Counted from the stretch's first letter, positions 19,714 to 29,400 are shown. The stretch is DNA of 64,000 nucleotides from an uncultured Burkholderiales bacterium (GCA_945952065.1 CAMFGY010000012.1:62001-126000), one strand, 5' to 3'. Notes: generated by a model from the letters alone, not told the origin. Program-made: numbers and translations.

Positions 19714-21126
19714 TCAGGCGACCTTTTTCAACAGACCCAGCAAGCGGCTGAAGGTCTGGCCATAAGGCGGGTAAAAGAGCTTGGTGCCCGCAAAGCGGGC
19801 TTGGCGGAAGACCGGCTTTTCTTTGCTGAAGGTGCGAAAGCCCCATTCACCGTGATAGCTGCCCATGCCGCTGGCGCCCACGCCGCCAAACGGTTGCTCC
19901 TCCTGGCCCAGATGCCAGATGCAGTCGTTGATGGTGACGCCGCCGGCATGGCTTTGCTCCATCACGCGCTGCTGCATGGCGCGGTCTTGGCCAAACCAAT
20001 ACAGGGCCAGCGGGCGCTCGTGGCGGTTGATGTAGGCCAGCGCTTCGTCCACGCGGTCATAGGCCACGATGGGCAGCAGCGGGCCGAAGATTTCTTCGCG
20101 CATCACCGTCATCTCGTCGTTCACATCCAGCAGCAGATGCGGCGTGAGTGCGCGGCCGCTCGGCGGCGGCCCCTCGTGCGAGGGCAGCAGGCGTGCGCCG
20201 CGGGCTTTGGCATCGTCCAGCAGGCCTTGCAAGCGGGCGCGGTGGCGCTCGCTGGCGATGTGGGTGTAGTCGGCATTGCCCTCCAGCGTGGGGTACATCT
20301 TGCGCATGGCTTGCAAGATGGCTTGGGCCAGCGGCTCCACCATGTCGCGCGGCGCCAGCACGTAGTCGGGCGCCACACAGGTTTGGCCGGCGTTCAAGAG
20401 CTTGCCGTAGGCCAGACGTTCGGCGGTGAGTTGCAGATGGCAGCTGCGGTCCACCAGGGCTGGGCTCTTGCCGCCCAGCTCCAGGGTCACGGGGGTCAGG
20501 TGTTGCGCGGCGGCTTGCGCCACATGGCGGCCCACAGCGGTGGAGCCGGTGAAGAACAAATGGTCAAAAGGCAGCTGACAAAAGGCGCGGCCCACTTCGG
20601 CATCGCCGGTGATGACCTGCATTTCTTCGGGGGCGAAGAACTCGGCCACCATGCGGGCCATCAGGGCTGAGGTCTCGGGGGTGAGCTCCGAGGGCTTGAT
20701 GAGCACCCGGTTGCCCGCCGCCAAGGCGGCCAGCGCCGGGGCCATGGCCAGGTAGAAGGGGTAGTTCCACGGCGCAACCACGCCCACCACGCCCAAGGGC
20801 TGGCGCAGCAGCCGGTTGCTGCCCGGCAAGAAGTGCAAGGCGGTGGGCACGCGGCGCGTGCGCATCCAGCGGCGCAGCTGCTTTTGAGCATGCTTGGCGC
20901 CGGACTCGACGGTGAACACATCGGCCAGCAAGGTCTCTTGCTTGGCGCGGTTGCCAAAGTCTTGCGAGATCGCAGCCGCCAGATGCTCGGCGTACTTTTC
21001 CGTCATGCGGCGCACCCGCTGCAGACGGTCGTGCCGCGCCGCATGGCTGGGGTACATCTCCGTTTGGAAAGCAGCGCGTTGCAATTCAAGCGCCAAGTGC
21101 AGACGCTCTTGCAAGGTCTGGTTCAT
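19714..21126 (-). CDS. Aldehyde dehydrogenase, coniferyl-aldehyde-dehydrogenase-like
   Basis: About 470 residues from MNQTLQERLHLALELQRAAF, with AGGAGA eight bases upstream. ALDH motifs are complete: VVAPWNYPFYLAMAPALAAL, the cofactor-site FFTGSTAVGRHVA, the glutamate in LELGGKSPALVD, and the catalytic cysteine in LNAGQTCVAPDYVL. The C-terminus GMGSYHGEWGFRTFSKEKPV matches the class 3-like, short ALDH group that includes coniferyl aldehyde dehydrogenase. It probably converts the aldehyde made by the GMC enzyme downstream. It heads the operon. Confidence 0.9.
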   Translation of the reverse strand: MNQTLQERLHLALELQRAAFQTEMYPSHAARHDRLQRVRRMTEKYAEHLAAAISQDFGNRAKQETLLADVFTVESGAKHAQKQLRRWMRTRRVPTALHFLPGSNRLLRQPLGVVGVVAPWNYPFYLAMAPALAALAAGNRVLIKPSELTPETSALMARMVAEFFAPEEMQVITGDAEVGRAFCQLPFDHLFFTGSTAVGRHVAQAAAQHLTPVTLELGGKSPALVDRSCHLQLTAERLAYGKLLNAGQTCVAPDYVLAPRDMVEPLAQAILQAMRKMYPTLEGNADYTHIASERHRARLQGLLDDAKARGARLLPSHEGPPPSGRALTPHLLLDVNDEMTVMREEIFGPLLPIVAYDRVDEALAYINRHERPLALYWFGQDRAMQQRVMEQSHAGGVTINDCIWHLGQEEQPFGGVGASGMGSYHGEWGFRTFSKEKPVFRQARFAGTKLFYPPYGQTFSRLLGLLKKVA

Positions 21127-21323
21127 CGCAGTCTCCTGGGCATTCATTCTTATGCTCCGAGGCTAAGCGCAAAGCTGCTTCAGGCCAAGGGGAATGGCCC
21201 TTGGCTAGAGGCAGCTGCCTAGGAATGCAAACCTTGCTTCGGAGGGGGCTGCAATTCAGGCGTGCACTTTCAGCGCGCAGCGGCTATCGTGCGGCTTTGT
21301 TTCTCAGCCAAGGAGACCATTCC

Positions 21324-21929
21324 ATGATGACCCAAGTGATGAGCCGCAGCCTGTGTGTGCTGGCCCTGCCTTTGCTGCTGGGCGCTTGCGCGGTGCATGT
21401 GCATGAGCAGCAACATAGGGGCACTAAACCCATGGAATCCAAGGATGCGATGCATGAGCACATGGCCCAGATGATGGGCAAGATGGGGGCCGCCAGCCTT
21501 TCGCCCTTGGCAAGCGGCGCGCCGGTGTCGGGCCTGGTGGTGTTCCATCAGATGGAGGGGCATTTGATGGCGCATGTGAAGCTGCGCGGTCTGGAGCCCA
21601 TGAGCGTGCATGGCTTCCATGTGCATGAAAAATCATCCTGCGCCAGCGCCGACTTCAGCAGCGCCGGTGGCCACTTCAACCCCGATGGCAAGGCGCATGG
21701 CGATCAAAGCGGCGAACGCCATGCGGGCGATATGCCCAACCTCACCGCCGACGCGCAAGGCAATGTCGACCAGAAAATCATGTTGCATGGCGTGACGCTG
21801 GCCGCAGGGGAGCGTGGCATCGAAGGCCGCACGGTGATCGTGCATGCCAACCCCGATGACTTCAAATCGCAACCCGCCGGCAACTCCGGGCCGCGCATTG
21901 CCTGCGGCGTGATTGCCCGCCATGGCTGA
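21324..21929 (+). CDS. sodC: Lipoprotein Cu-Zn superoxide dismutase
   Basis: About 201 residues from MMTQVMSRSLCVLALPLLLG, with AAGGAGA upstream. A lipobox LLLGAC gives a membrane-anchored periplasmic enzyme. A histidine/methionine-rich linker (MHEHMAQMMGKM) precedes the SOD domain, with metal ligands in VHGFHVHE and GGHFNPDGKAHG and the C-terminal cysteine in GPRIACGVI. It removes superoxide in the periplasm. The linker may carry extra copper-binding capacity. The gene stands alone and converges on purH across a shared terminator. Confidence 0.92.
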   Translation: MMTQVMSRSLCVLALPLLLGACAVHVHEQQHRGTKPMESKDAMHEHMAQMMGKMGAASLSPLASGAPVSGLVVFHQMEGHLMAHVKLRGLEPMSVHGFHVHEKSSCASADFSSAGGHFNPDGKAHGDQSGERHAGDMPNLTADAQGNVDQKIMLHGVTLAAGERGIEGRTVIVHANPDDFKSQPAGNSGPRIACGVIARHG

Positions 21930-21942
21930 TTGAGTCCAGACG

Positions 21943-21972
21943 AAAAAAAGCCCGCAGCAGCGGGCTTTTTTA
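21943..21972. terminator. Bidirectional intrinsic terminator between sodC and purH
   Basis: A-run, GCCCGC stem, short AGCA loop, GCGGGC stem and T-run. The sequence is symmetric with A and T tracts on both sides, so it can end both the plus-strand sodC and the minus-strand purH transcripts. Confidence 0.92.
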
Positions 21973-22013
21973 TCGGCGGGTCCAGCAAATAGCAGGGGCT
22001 GACCCAAGAAGCC

Positions 22014-23594
22014 TCAATGGCGGAAGTGGCGCACGCCGGTGAAGACCATGGCCACGCCGCGCTCATTGGCGGCGGCGATCACTTCTTCATCGCGCATCGA
22101 GCCGCCGGGTTGGATGACGCAAGTGGCGCCGGCATCGGCCAGCACATCCAGGCCGTCGCGGAAGGGGAAGAAGGCGTCGCTGGCGACCACCGAGCCCTTC
22201 AGCTCCAGGCCCGCATTGGCGGCCTTGATGGCTGCGATCTTGGTGGAGTCGACCCGGCTCATCTGGCCCGCGCCCACGCCCAGAGTCATGCCGCCGCCGC
22301 AGAAGACGATGGCATTGCTCTTCACATACTGGGCCACGGTCCAAGCGAACATCAAATCATCCAGCTGCTGGGCGCTGGGCTGCAGCGTGGTGACGATCTT
22401 CAGGTCTTCCTTCTTCAGGAAATGGTTGTCGGCGCTTTGCAGCAGGATGCCGGAGCCGATGCGCTTGCTGTCGGTCAGATTGCGGCCTTGCTGCCAGGGT
22501 GTAGCCCCGCCGGGCGGCAGGTCGATCTGCAGCAGACGCACATTGACCTTGGCCTTGAAGATCTCCAGCGCTTCGGCGCTGAAGCTCGGCGCCATCAGCA
22601 CTTCAACGAATTGCTTGGCCACATGGGCGGCTGCGGCGCCGTCCACCTCGCGGTTGAAGGCGATGATGCCGCCGAAGGCGCTGGTCGGGTCGGTCTTGAG
22701 GGCCTTGGCATAGGCCTCGGCAGGGGTGGCCGCCACGGCCACGCCGCAGGGGTTGGCGTGCTTGACGATCACGCAAGCAGGGGCGTCGAAGCTCTTCACG
22801 CATTCCCAGGCCGCGTCGGAGTCGGCGATATTGTTGTAGCTGAGTTCCTTGCCTTGCACTTGCTTGGCGGTGACCAGAGAGCCGGGGGCGGGGTGCAGAT
22901 CGCGGTAAAGCGCGGCAGTCTGGTGGCTGTTTTCACCGTAGCGCAGGTCTTGCACCTTGATGAAGCTGCTGTTCATCTGGCCGGGGTACTCGGACAGCGC
23001 GCCGTCTTCGGTGCGGGCGCTCAGGTAGTTGCTGATTGCCGCGTCGTATTGAGCGATGCGGTTGAAGGCGGCCACGCTGCAGGCGAAGCGGGTCTTGTCG
23101 CTGGTTTTGCCGGCGCTCTTCAGTTCTTCGAGCACGGCGGCGTACTGGCTGGCGTCGGTCAGCACGGTGACGTCTTTCCAGTTCTTGGCGGCGCTGCGCA
23201 CCATGGCCGGGCCGCCGATGTCGATGTTCTCGATGGCGTCTTCCAGCGTGCAGCCGGGCTTGGCCACGGTGGCTTCAAAGGGGTAAAGGTTGACGGCCAG
23301 GATGTCGATCATGGTGATGCCGTGCTGCGCCGCGGCGGCCATGTGCTCGGGGAAGTCGCGGCGCGCCAGCAGGCCGCCATGCACCTTGGGGTGCAGGGTC
23401 TTGACGCGACCGTCCAACATCTCGGGGAAGCCGGTGTGGTCGGCCACCTCGGTCACCGGCAGGCCGGCATCCGCCAGCAGCTTGGCCGTGCCGCCGGTGG
23501 ACAGCAGGCGCACGTTCAGGGCGTGCAGCGCTTTGGCGAATTCGAGGATGCCGGTCTTGTCGGACACGGAGATGAGGGCGGTCAGTTGGGACAT
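22014..23594 (-). CDS. purH: Bifunctional AICAR transformylase / IMP cyclohydrolase
   Basis: 526 residues, the usual PurH length. The N-terminal cyclohydrolase domain opens with [20 protein letters not shown] and has STGGTAKLL and [19 protein letters not shown]. The C-terminal transformylase carries [16 protein letters not shown] and [12 protein letters not shown], and ends with the [17 protein letters not shown] block. It performs the last two steps of IMP synthesis in the cytoplasm. It follows fis by 47 bases on the same strand, an arrangement common in betaproteobacteria, so dusB-fis-purH is probably one operon. Confidence 0.98.
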   Translation of the reverse strand: MSQLTALISVSDKTGILEFAKALHALNVRLLSTGGTAKLLADAGLPVTEVADHTGFPEMLDGRVKTLHPKVHGGLLARRDFPEHMAAAAQHGITMIDILAVNLYPFEATVAKPGCTLEDAIENIDIGGPAMVRSAAKNWKDVTVLTDASQYAAVLEELKSAGKTSDKTRFACSVAAFNRIAQYDAAISNYLSARTEDGALSEYPGQMNSSFIKVQDLRYGENSHQTAALYRDLHPAPGSLVTAKQVQGKELSYNNIADSDAAWECVKSFDAPACVIVKHANPCGVAVAATPAEAYAKALKTDPTSAFGGIIAFNREVDGAAAAHVAKQFVEVLMAPSFSAEALEIFKAKVNVRLLQIDLPPGGATPWQQGRNLTDSKRIGSGILLQSADNHFLKKEDLKIVTTLQPSAQQLDDLMFAWTVAQYVKSNAIVFCGGGMTLGVGAGQMSRVDSTKIAAIKAANAGLELKGSVVASDAFFPFRDGLDVLADAGATCVIQPGGSMRDEEVIAAANERGVAMVFTGVRHFRH

Positions 23595-23641
23595 GGTCTT
23601 CTAGCGGATGGGGAAGAGGGAGGGTGCACGCGGGCTCAGAC

Positions 23642-23875
23642 TCAGAGCAGCTTGTGCTCGGTCAGCTTGCGGCGCAAGGTGTTGCGGTTGATGCCCAGCC
23701 ATTCGGCGGCTTTGCTTTGGTTGCCAGCGGCGCGGGCCATCACCACTTCCAGCAAGGGCTTCTCGACGACTTGAATCAGCATCTCGTGCATGGAGTGCGG
23801 TTCTTCGCCGTCCAGATCGCGGAAATAGAGTTCCAGGTTTTCGCGCACGCAGGCATCGATGGGTTTCGGGGTCAT
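23642..23875 (-). CDS. fis: Fis-family DNA-binding protein
   Basis: 77 residues, the short form typical of betaproteobacteria. The C-terminal helix-turn-helix is AAGNQSKAAEWLGINRNTLR, almost identical to the classic Fis motif. The N-terminal part forms the dimerisation helices. Fis bends DNA and acts as a nucleoid protein and growth-phase regulator. Its start overlaps the dusB stop by four bases, so the two are translationally coupled, as in the dusB-fis operon of E. coli. Confidence 0.95.
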   Translation of the reverse strand: MTPKPIDACVRENLELYFRDLDGEEPHSMHEMLIQVVEKPLLEVVMARAAGNQSKAAEWLGINRNTLRRKLTEHKLL

Positions 23876-24960
23876 GCCTGTAGCCTCAGTTCTTCTTCGT
23901 GGTCATGGGCGGTCATTGTTGAATCTTCTTGCCGCTTGGCAAGATAGGGCAAGCGCTCATGGTTCGCTGCCAAAGCGTCAAACCATGCGCCCAGGGCCTG
24001 GACTTGCGCTGCGCTGCTTTCCAGGCGGTTCATGGCTTGACGGAAATCTTCACCTCCGGGCAGATTGACCACGGCCCAGCCGATGTGCTTGCGCGCGGTG
24101 CGCATGCCGGTCAATTCGCCATAGAGGCTGTAGTGGTCGTGCAGGTGTTCGATCAACCAGTCGCGGGCTTGCTGCACCGTGGGAGCGGGCAGGGTTTCGC
24201 CAGTGGCCAAGAAGTGAGCGATTTCGGCAAAGATCCAGGGCCGGCCTTGGGCGGCCCGCCCGATCATGATTGCATCGGCGCCGGTAGCGGCCAGCACCTG
24301 CTGAGCCTTCTGCGGGGAATCGATATCGCCATTGGCGACCACCGGAATCTGCAGCGCGGCCTTGACCGCGGCGATGGTGGCATATTCCGCCGCGCCCTTG
24401 TAGCCCTGCTCGCGAGTGCGGCCGTGCACCGTCACCATGGCCACGCCAGCGTCCTGGGCGGCGCGGGCCAGACGCACCGCGTTCTTCTCGGCCTCGCACC
24501 AGCCGGTGCGCATCTTCAGCGTCACCGGCACGCCCTGTGGCGCCGCCGCTTCCACCACCGCTTCAATGATTTGCAGGGCCAGCGGCTCGTCTTGCATCAG
24601 CGCCGAACCGGCCCATTTATTGCAGACCTTTTTGGCCGGGCAGCCCATATTGATGTCGATGATCTGCGCGCCCCGGTCGATGTTGTACTGGGTGGCCTCG
24701 GCCATCATGGCCGCGTCGGTGCCGGCGATCTGCACCGCAATCGGCCCGGCCTCGCCCTCGTGATTGGCGCGGCGCGAGGTCTTCAGGCTGTTCCACAAAT
24801 CCTTGCGCGAGGTCACCATCTCGCTGACCGCATAGCCCGCGCCCATGCGACGGCAAAGCTGCCGGAATGGCCGATCGGTGACGCCGGCCATGGGCGCCAC
24901 AAACAAACGGTTCGGCAATGGATGAGGGCCAATCTGAAAGACTGGCGGCTGGGCATGCAT
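23872..24960 (-). CDS. dusB: tRNA-dihydrouridine synthase B
   Basis: About 362 residues from MHAQPPVFQIGPHPLPNRLF. Family motifs: VAPMAGVTDRPFRQLCRRMG at the FMN site, DINMGCPAKKVCNKWAGSAL with the catalytic cysteine, TLKMRTGWCEAEKNAV and VTVHGRTREQGYKGAA, then ADAIMIGRAAQGRPWIF. The enzyme reduces specific tRNA uridines to dihydrouridine using FMN and NADPH. The start was set at the ATG giving the normal N-terminus; a longer frame reaches 25047. First gene of the dusB-fis-purH group. Confidence 0.96.
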   Translation of the reverse strand: MHAQPPVFQIGPHPLPNRLFVAPMAGVTDRPFRQLCRRMGAGYAVSEMVTSRKDLWNSLKTSRRANHEGEAGPIAVQIAGTDAAMMAEATQYNIDRGAQIIDINMGCPAKKVCNKWAGSALMQDEPLALQIIEAVVEAAAPQGVPVTLKMRTGWCEAEKNAVRLARAAQDAGVAMVTVHGRTREQGYKGAAEYATIAAVKAALQIPVVANGDIDSPQKAQQVLAATGADAIMIGRAAQGRPWIFAEIAHFLATGETLPAPTVQQARDWLIEHLHDHYSLYGELTGMRTARKHIGWAVVNLPGGEDFRQAMNRLESSAAQVQALGAWFDALAANHERLPYLAKRQEDSTMTAHDHEEELRLQA

Positions 24961-25083
24961 GGGAGGGGAGAGACCCGAAGACGGGGTGGCCGTGCCTAAA
25001 AAAGAGGCAGAATTATACCTTTCTTGCGGCAGCCGGCCCAAGCCCACCCCGACTTGCAGGGGGCGGCGGACGCTGCGCAGTAC

Positions 25084-26115
25084 TCAATGCCATTGAGCGC
25101 TGGCTCGCCCTGCGGGTATTTTTTCAACTTGAAAGCTCGCCACCGGAACGGGGCCCGTATTCGTCATGGCGCTGATCACCACCAGCGAGGTCGTCGATTC
25201 TCGCCAGCCCACGCCGGCGACCCCGACCACACCGAGCCACCATGTGTCTTCGATCCTGAGGGCCAGTCGGGCGGGAGCTCTCGCATTCGAAAACGTTGTC
25301 AGGAAGACGTCTGCGCTCCCCTTTGTTTTCGCGCCAAAGCTTGGGAATTCCATCGCAGTGTTCGATTCTTCCTTGACCCAAGCCAAGACGGCCTCGGGCG
25401 GCTCGAGCCCGTTTGCGAAGGCCAGAGGGTCGAGTGGCGAACGCTTGTCAAAGGCTTCGGCAATGCCTGGGGCCAAAGTAGCTGCGGCCTTGCAGAGTGG
25501 GCCTTCTGCCGAGCAGTAACGGCCGGAGAGTTTCAGTCTGCGTTCAAACTCGAGCTTTAACTCGCATGGCGGAGTCCAGCGCTTGTCTCGTTCTTGCCAC
25601 CCCGAAATCGTATAGCTGCGCGCGAGTTCTCCCATGGCAACTTGGCCACCCACCACGACGAGTGCTTGCCCGAAAGCATGGCCAAAGCGTCCGTGCTGCG
25701 TGACGCAGGCTTGCGCCTCGAAAGGCAGGGGCAAGCGATGTGGCGGCTGCCCTTCTGATGCCTCGACAAAGAGCATGCTTTGGCAGTTCGCTGTGCCCTG
25801 GAAGGATTCGATGCGGTAGACATCGGTTCCTGCCAGTCGCTCGATGCCGAGCGCGGTTTCGGGTCCGACCGAAAACTCCTTGCGCAAGGCCGGATCATTG
25901 ACCAAACGCGCCTCGGTTTTGGATCGCTTGCGCTCAGACTCACGCAGAGGGCGGCGATTCAGCAGTTGGTCCATGGGGTCGTGATCCGAAGCGGCCCAGG
26001 CATCGGCAGGGACTTGTTCCGCCAGACCCGCCAATCGTTGGCAGATGCTGGGCTCGGGATGGGCCGAAATGGCCGTAGACATACTCATCGCGAACGCGAT
26101 CACACCGGTCTTCAT
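25084..26115 (-). CDS. Secreted protein of unknown function
   Basis: About 343 residues from MKTGVIAFAMSMSTAISAHP, a short Sec signal. The mature protein is polar, with several cysteines (PSICQRLAG, TANCQSMLF, TPPCELKLEF, GRYCSAEGPLC) that could form disulfides in the periplasm. No family is recognised. A C-terminal hydrophobic patch, TWWLGVVGVAGVGW, may be a buried strand pair rather than a membrane helix. It stands alone, divergent from the YqaA-type gene, and base composition is slightly less GC-rich than the surroundings. Confidence 0.55.
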   Translation of the reverse strand: MKTGVIAFAMSMSTAISAHPEPSICQRLAGLAEQVPADAWAASDHDPMDQLLNRRPLRESERKRSKTEARLVNDPALRKEFSVGPETALGIERLAGTDVYRIESFQGTANCQSMLFVEASEGQPPHRLPLPFEAQACVTQHGRFGHAFGQALVVVGGQVAMGELARSYTISGWQERDKRWTPPCELKLEFERRLKLSGRYCSAEGPLCKAAATLAPGIAEAFDKRSPLDPLAFANGLEPPEAVLAWVKEESNTAMEFPSFGAKTKGSADVFLTTFSNARAPARLALRIEDTWWLGVVGVAGVGWRESTTSLVVISAMTNTGPVPVASFQVEKIPAGRASAQWH

Positions 26116-26317
26116 TGTTGTCTCCATTGCGCAAGCGCATTCTCATCGCCTCATCGTGCCATTGGCGCGCTTGTTCCGTTTGAGTGTGGCGCCCGGTCCT
26201 CAAAAGCTGCACGCCTTGCTGCGTAGGCAGCGGGGCCATGTTCTTTGTGCGCTTGAATGCCGGCGCCAAGGCCGGAGCCGAGCTACTGCGCTTGGCGCGC
26301 TGGCCATAATCGTGGCA

Positions 26318-26809
26318 ATGGAAGCAATGCTTGAAGCCTCGATTCATGGCCTGTTGGCCTTTTTGGCCTTGCCGAAGGTGGGGCTGGCCAGTGTTTTTTT
26401 GATCGCCCTGGTGTCTGCCACCCTGCTGCCGCTGGGCTCGGAGCCGGCGGTGTTTTTGCTGATCAAGGCCGATCCCACGATGTTTTGGCCGGCGGTGCTG
26501 GTGGCCACCGTGGGCAACACCTTGGGTGGCATCATCAGTTGGTGGATGGGCTATGGCGCCGAGCGGGCCTATGAACGTGCCACCCACCATGCGCCGCCGA
26601 ACCCGCGCGCTTTGGCTTGGTTGAATCGCTTTGGCGCCAAAGCCTGCTTGCTGAGCTGGTTGCCCCTGGTGGGCGACCCTTTGTGTGCAGTGGCCGGCTG
26701 GCTGCGGCTGCCGTTTTGGCCCTGCGTGGCCTATATGGCGATCGGCAAGTTCGCCCGCTATGTGGTGATGACGGCGGCCTTGCTGTGGGTATTCCCGGGG
26801 GGGCTTTGA
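26318..26809 (+). CDS. YqaA-family inner-membrane protein
   Basis: About 163 residues from MEAMLEASIHGLLAFLALPK. The family pattern is clear: SATLLPLGSEPAVFLLI, VGNTLGGIISWWMGYG and LLSWLPLVGDPLCAVAGWLR, with four or more membrane segments. YqaA proteins are related to the DedA/SNARE-associated membrane family, implicated in membrane homeostasis and lipid transport. I chose the ATG before the first membrane segment; longer frames overlap the promoter side of the divergent gene. The M32 peptidase gene follows by 73 bases on the same strand. Confidence 0.85.
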   Translation: MEAMLEASIHGLLAFLALPKVGLASVFLIALVSATLLPLGSEPAVFLLIKADPTMFWPAVLVATVGNTLGGIISWWMGYGAERAYERATHHAPPNPRALAWLNRFGAKACLLSWLPLVGDPLCAVAGWLRLPFWPCVAYMAIGKFARYVVMTAALLWVFPGGL

Positions 26810-26882
26810 GGCCCCCCGATGGGTGGGGTCAGCCGGCTTGCATGGACAATGGCCGCTTGCCCAACGCAAGAGCACAACACCC

Positions 26883-28370
26883 ATGAGCACACCCGCTTAC
26901 AACGAGCTTCATCAACGTCATCAACGTTTGCATCGACTGGCGCATTTGCAGTCCATCGCGCAATGGGACCAGTCGGCCAATATGCCGAGCAAGGGCAATG
27001 AGGCCCGCTCGCTGGCGCTGGCCGAAATGGGCGGGCTGCTGCACCAGCTGGCCACCGAGCCGCAACTCAAGGGCCTGCTGGACGCGGCAGCCGCCGAGCC
27101 TCTGAGCGCCGACCAAGCCGCCAATCTGCGCGAAATGCGCCGCGTGTGGCGCGCCTCCAATGCCTTGCCGCAAAGCCTGGTGGAGGCCAAGTCGCTGGCC
27201 AACTCGCGCTGCGAACACGCTTGGCGCGCCCAGCGCTACGCCAATGATTGGGCGGGTCATCTGCCTCTGCTGAAGGAATGCGTGCGCTTGGCCCGCGAAG
27301 AGGCGCGCTGTTTGTCAGAGAGCAGCGGCCTGGGGCTGTACGACGCGCTGATGGATCAGTACGAGCCGGGCATGCGCTCGGCCGAAGTCGATCGTGTGTT
27401 TGGTGATTTGCGCAGCTGGCTGCCGCAGCTGATTCAAGAAGTGCAGGCCAAGCAAGCGAACGAAACCGTGTTGCGCCCGCAAGGGCTATTTGCCAAGGCC
27501 GCGCAGCGTGCCTTGGGCCTGGATGCCATGCAGCTGATGGGCTTTGATTTTGAAGCCGGTCGTTTGGACGAGAGCGCCCACCCCTTCTGCGGCGGTGTGC
27601 CCGAAGATGTGCGCATCACCACCCGCTACCGGGAAGACGACTTCCTGCCCAGCCTGATGGGCACCATCCACGAAACCGGCCACGCCCGCTACGAGCAAAA
27701 CCTGCCCAAAGACTGGCTGGGTCAGCCCTTGGCGCAAGCGCGCTCCATGGGTCTGCATGAAAGCCAAAGCTTGAGCTTTGAGATGCAGCTGGGCAGCCAT
27801 CCGGCCTTTGCCAAGCTGTTGAGCCCCTTGATCGTCAAGCATCTGGGCGCGCAAGAGGCTTTTGAGCCGGCGAATCTGAGCCGCCTGTTGACGCGTGTGC
27901 ACAGCGGCTATATCCGCGTCGATGCCGACGAAGTGACTTACCCGGCCCATGTGATCCTGCGCTACGAGATCGAGCGCGCGCTGATCGAAGGGCAGATCGA
28001 GTGCGAGGACATCCCAGCGCTGTGGGACGCCAAGATGATGGAGCTCTTGGGGGTGGACACCCGCGGCAACTTCAAAGACGGCTGCATGCAAGATGTGCAT
28101 TGGAGCGGCGGTCTGTTCGGCTACTTCCCTTGCTACACCTTGGGCGCGATGTACGCCGCGCAGTGGTTTGCCACCATGCGCCGCGAGCGCCCCAGCCTGG
28201 ATGCCGACATCGCTGCCGGCAATCTGGCGCCGGTGTTTGACTGGCTGCGCGACAAGATCTGGCATCAGGGCAGCCGCTTGGAGACGCCTGAGCTGGTCAA
28301 GGCCGCCAGCGGTGAGACCCTCAACCCGGCGCATTTCAAGGCCCACTTGATGAGCCGCTACCTGGGCTGA
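26883..28370 (+). CDS. M32-family metallocarboxypeptidase
   Basis: About 495 residues from MSTPAYNELHQRHQRLHRLA, matching the family's usual length. The zinc motif H263-E-T-G-H267 sits in LMGTIHETGHARYEQ, with further conserved blocks TRYREDDFLPSLMG, MGLHESQSLSFEMQLG and YPAHVILRYEIERALIEG. The enzyme removes C-terminal residues from peptides in the cytoplasm. It is followed by a strong terminator and may share a transcript with the upstream YqaA gene. Confidence 0.96.
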   Translation: MSTPAYNELHQRHQRLHRLAHLQSIAQWDQSANMPSKGNEARSLALAEMGGLLHQLATEPQLKGLLDAAAAEPLSADQAANLREMRRVWRASNALPQSLVEAKSLANSRCEHAWRAQRYANDWAGHLPLLKECVRLAREEARCLSESSGLGLYDALMDQYEPGMRSAEVDRVFGDLRSWLPQLIQEVQAKQANETVLRPQGLFAKAAQRALGLDAMQLMGFDFEAGRLDESAHPFCGGVPEDVRITTRYREDDFLPSLMGTIHETGHARYEQNLPKDWLGQPLAQARSMGLHESQSLSFEMQLGSHPAFAKLLSPLIVKHLGAQEAFEPANLSRLLTRVHSGYIRVDADEVTYPAHVILRYEIERALIEGQIECEDIPALWDAKMMELLGVDTRGNFKDGCMQDVHWSGGLFGYFPCYTLGAMYAAQWFATMRRERPSLDADIAAGNLAPVFDWLRDKIWHQGSRLETPELVKAASGETLNPAHFKAHLMSRYLG

Positions 28371-28403
28371 TGCCCTGGGCCTGGGCAGGCAGGTCCGCAC
28401 CAA

Positions 28404-28436
28404 AGAAAAAGGCAGCTCCTGGAGCTGCCTTTTTTC
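28404..28436. terminator. Bidirectional intrinsic terminator after the M32 peptidase gene
   Basis: AAAAAGGCAGCTCC, two-base loop, GGAGCTGCC, then TTTTTT. The long GC-rich stem with A and T tracts on both sides can serve the M32 gene and the convergent PEP-CTERM gene. Confidence 0.92.
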
Positions 28437-28532
28437 ATGGCCTCTGTGCCGAAGCGAGTGGCCGTTGGCGGTATTGCTGAGGGGCGTCGTCCGGTCTCTA
28501 CCCCATTCGTCGTCTCAGCAAGTGCCAGGGAC

Positions 28533-29141
28533 TCAAGCTTGCTGCTTGCGGCGCTTGACCAAGCCCATGGCCAAAAGGCCACCCGCCAAGAGCGCAAAGC
28601 TGCTGGGTTCGGGCACGGCATTCAGGGAAACCTTGTCCAAGGAGGTGCCGTAGCCATCCGAGTTGCCGTGCGCGGCGAAGCTCAGGGTCTCGACCTTGCC
28701 GGTGCCCAGCAGACGGGTGCTGAAGCTGTTCCAGCTCGTCACCGTGTTGTTGCCCACCAAGCCGCTTTGGCCGGCAAAGCTCCAGTCGATGCCATTGCTG
28801 ACGGCACCCTTGTTGCTGTCGGGGCGATTGGCGAAGCTGAAGCTCAGCTCGTACCACTGGCCCGCAACGGTGGCGATGGCTTGGCTGATGCTGGAGTTGC
28901 CGTAGACATCGAGTTCGGCAAAGTTGTTGCCGTCGGCGGCGCTGCCTGCGACCTTGTTGCGCAGTTCAACTTGGTTCTTGCCCACGGTCCAGCCGCTGAG
29001 GCTGCTCAGGGTGACCCATTGGCCAGCCCGCAGTGTGTTGGCTTCAAAGCTGCCGTTTTGAACCAGGTTTGGGCCCATGCTTGGGCCGGCGCTGGCCAAC
29101 AAAGGGGCGATGGCCAGGGCCAGGGAGAGGATTTTTTTCAT
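28533..29141 (-). CDS. PEP-CTERM protein with DUF642/CBM-like body
   Basis: About 202 residues from MKKILSLALAIAPLLASAGP, a clear Sec signal. The mature N-terminus NLVQNGSFEAN is typical of DUF642-like and carbohydrate-binding-like beta-sandwich domains. Later blocks include WTVGKNQVELRN, YELSFSFANRPD and VETLSFAAHGNSDGYG. The tail VPEPSSFALLAGGLLAMGLV followed by KRRKQQA is the PEP-CTERM sorting signal. A role in the matrix or cell surface is inferred from the sorting tag; no ligand is evident. Confidence 0.82.
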   Translation of the reverse strand: MKKILSLALAIAPLLASAGPSMGPNLVQNGSFEANTLRAGQWVTLSSLSGWTVGKNQVELRNKVAGSAADGNNFAELDVYGNSSISQAIATVAGQWYELSFSFANRPDSNKGAVSNGIDWSFAGQSGLVGNNTVTSWNSFSTRLLGTGKVETLSFAAHGNSDGYGTSLDKVSLNAVPEPSSFALLAGGLLAMGLVKRRKQQA

Positions 29142-29287
29142 CGGGATCAACAGTTCTCGTCGTGATTGCTGGGTTTGCAATGCCTGGACATTGCGTTAGA
29201 CATTGCCATGAATTCTGTCCGGGGCCGTGTTTCGGCGTAGCCCCGCAGGCCGAGGGGGTGAGCACGGTGTTCGTGAACTTGTTCTCG

Positions 29288-29312
29288 GAAAAAGCCGGCC
29301 CAAAACCCGGCT
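29288..29312 (-). terminator. Intrinsic terminator downstream of the patatin gene
   Basis: On the minus strand AGCCGG and CCGGCT form a six-base stem around an eight-base loop and are followed by a T-run. It lies about 90 bases past the patatin stop codon. Confidence 0.7.
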
Positions 29313-29400
29313 GTTCTTGCTTTTGGGTGGGCGGGCGCCTATCGCCGCTGCGCGGCGCTGCCTTGTTTGGCAGGCTTGGTGGGCTTGGCGGGCGCGGCGC

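Noticed and set aside
22017-23774. A 585-residue plus-strand frame over purH and fis
   Set aside because: Antisense shadow of purH and fis, both certain by motif content. Composition is Gly/Ala/His-rich without a domain.
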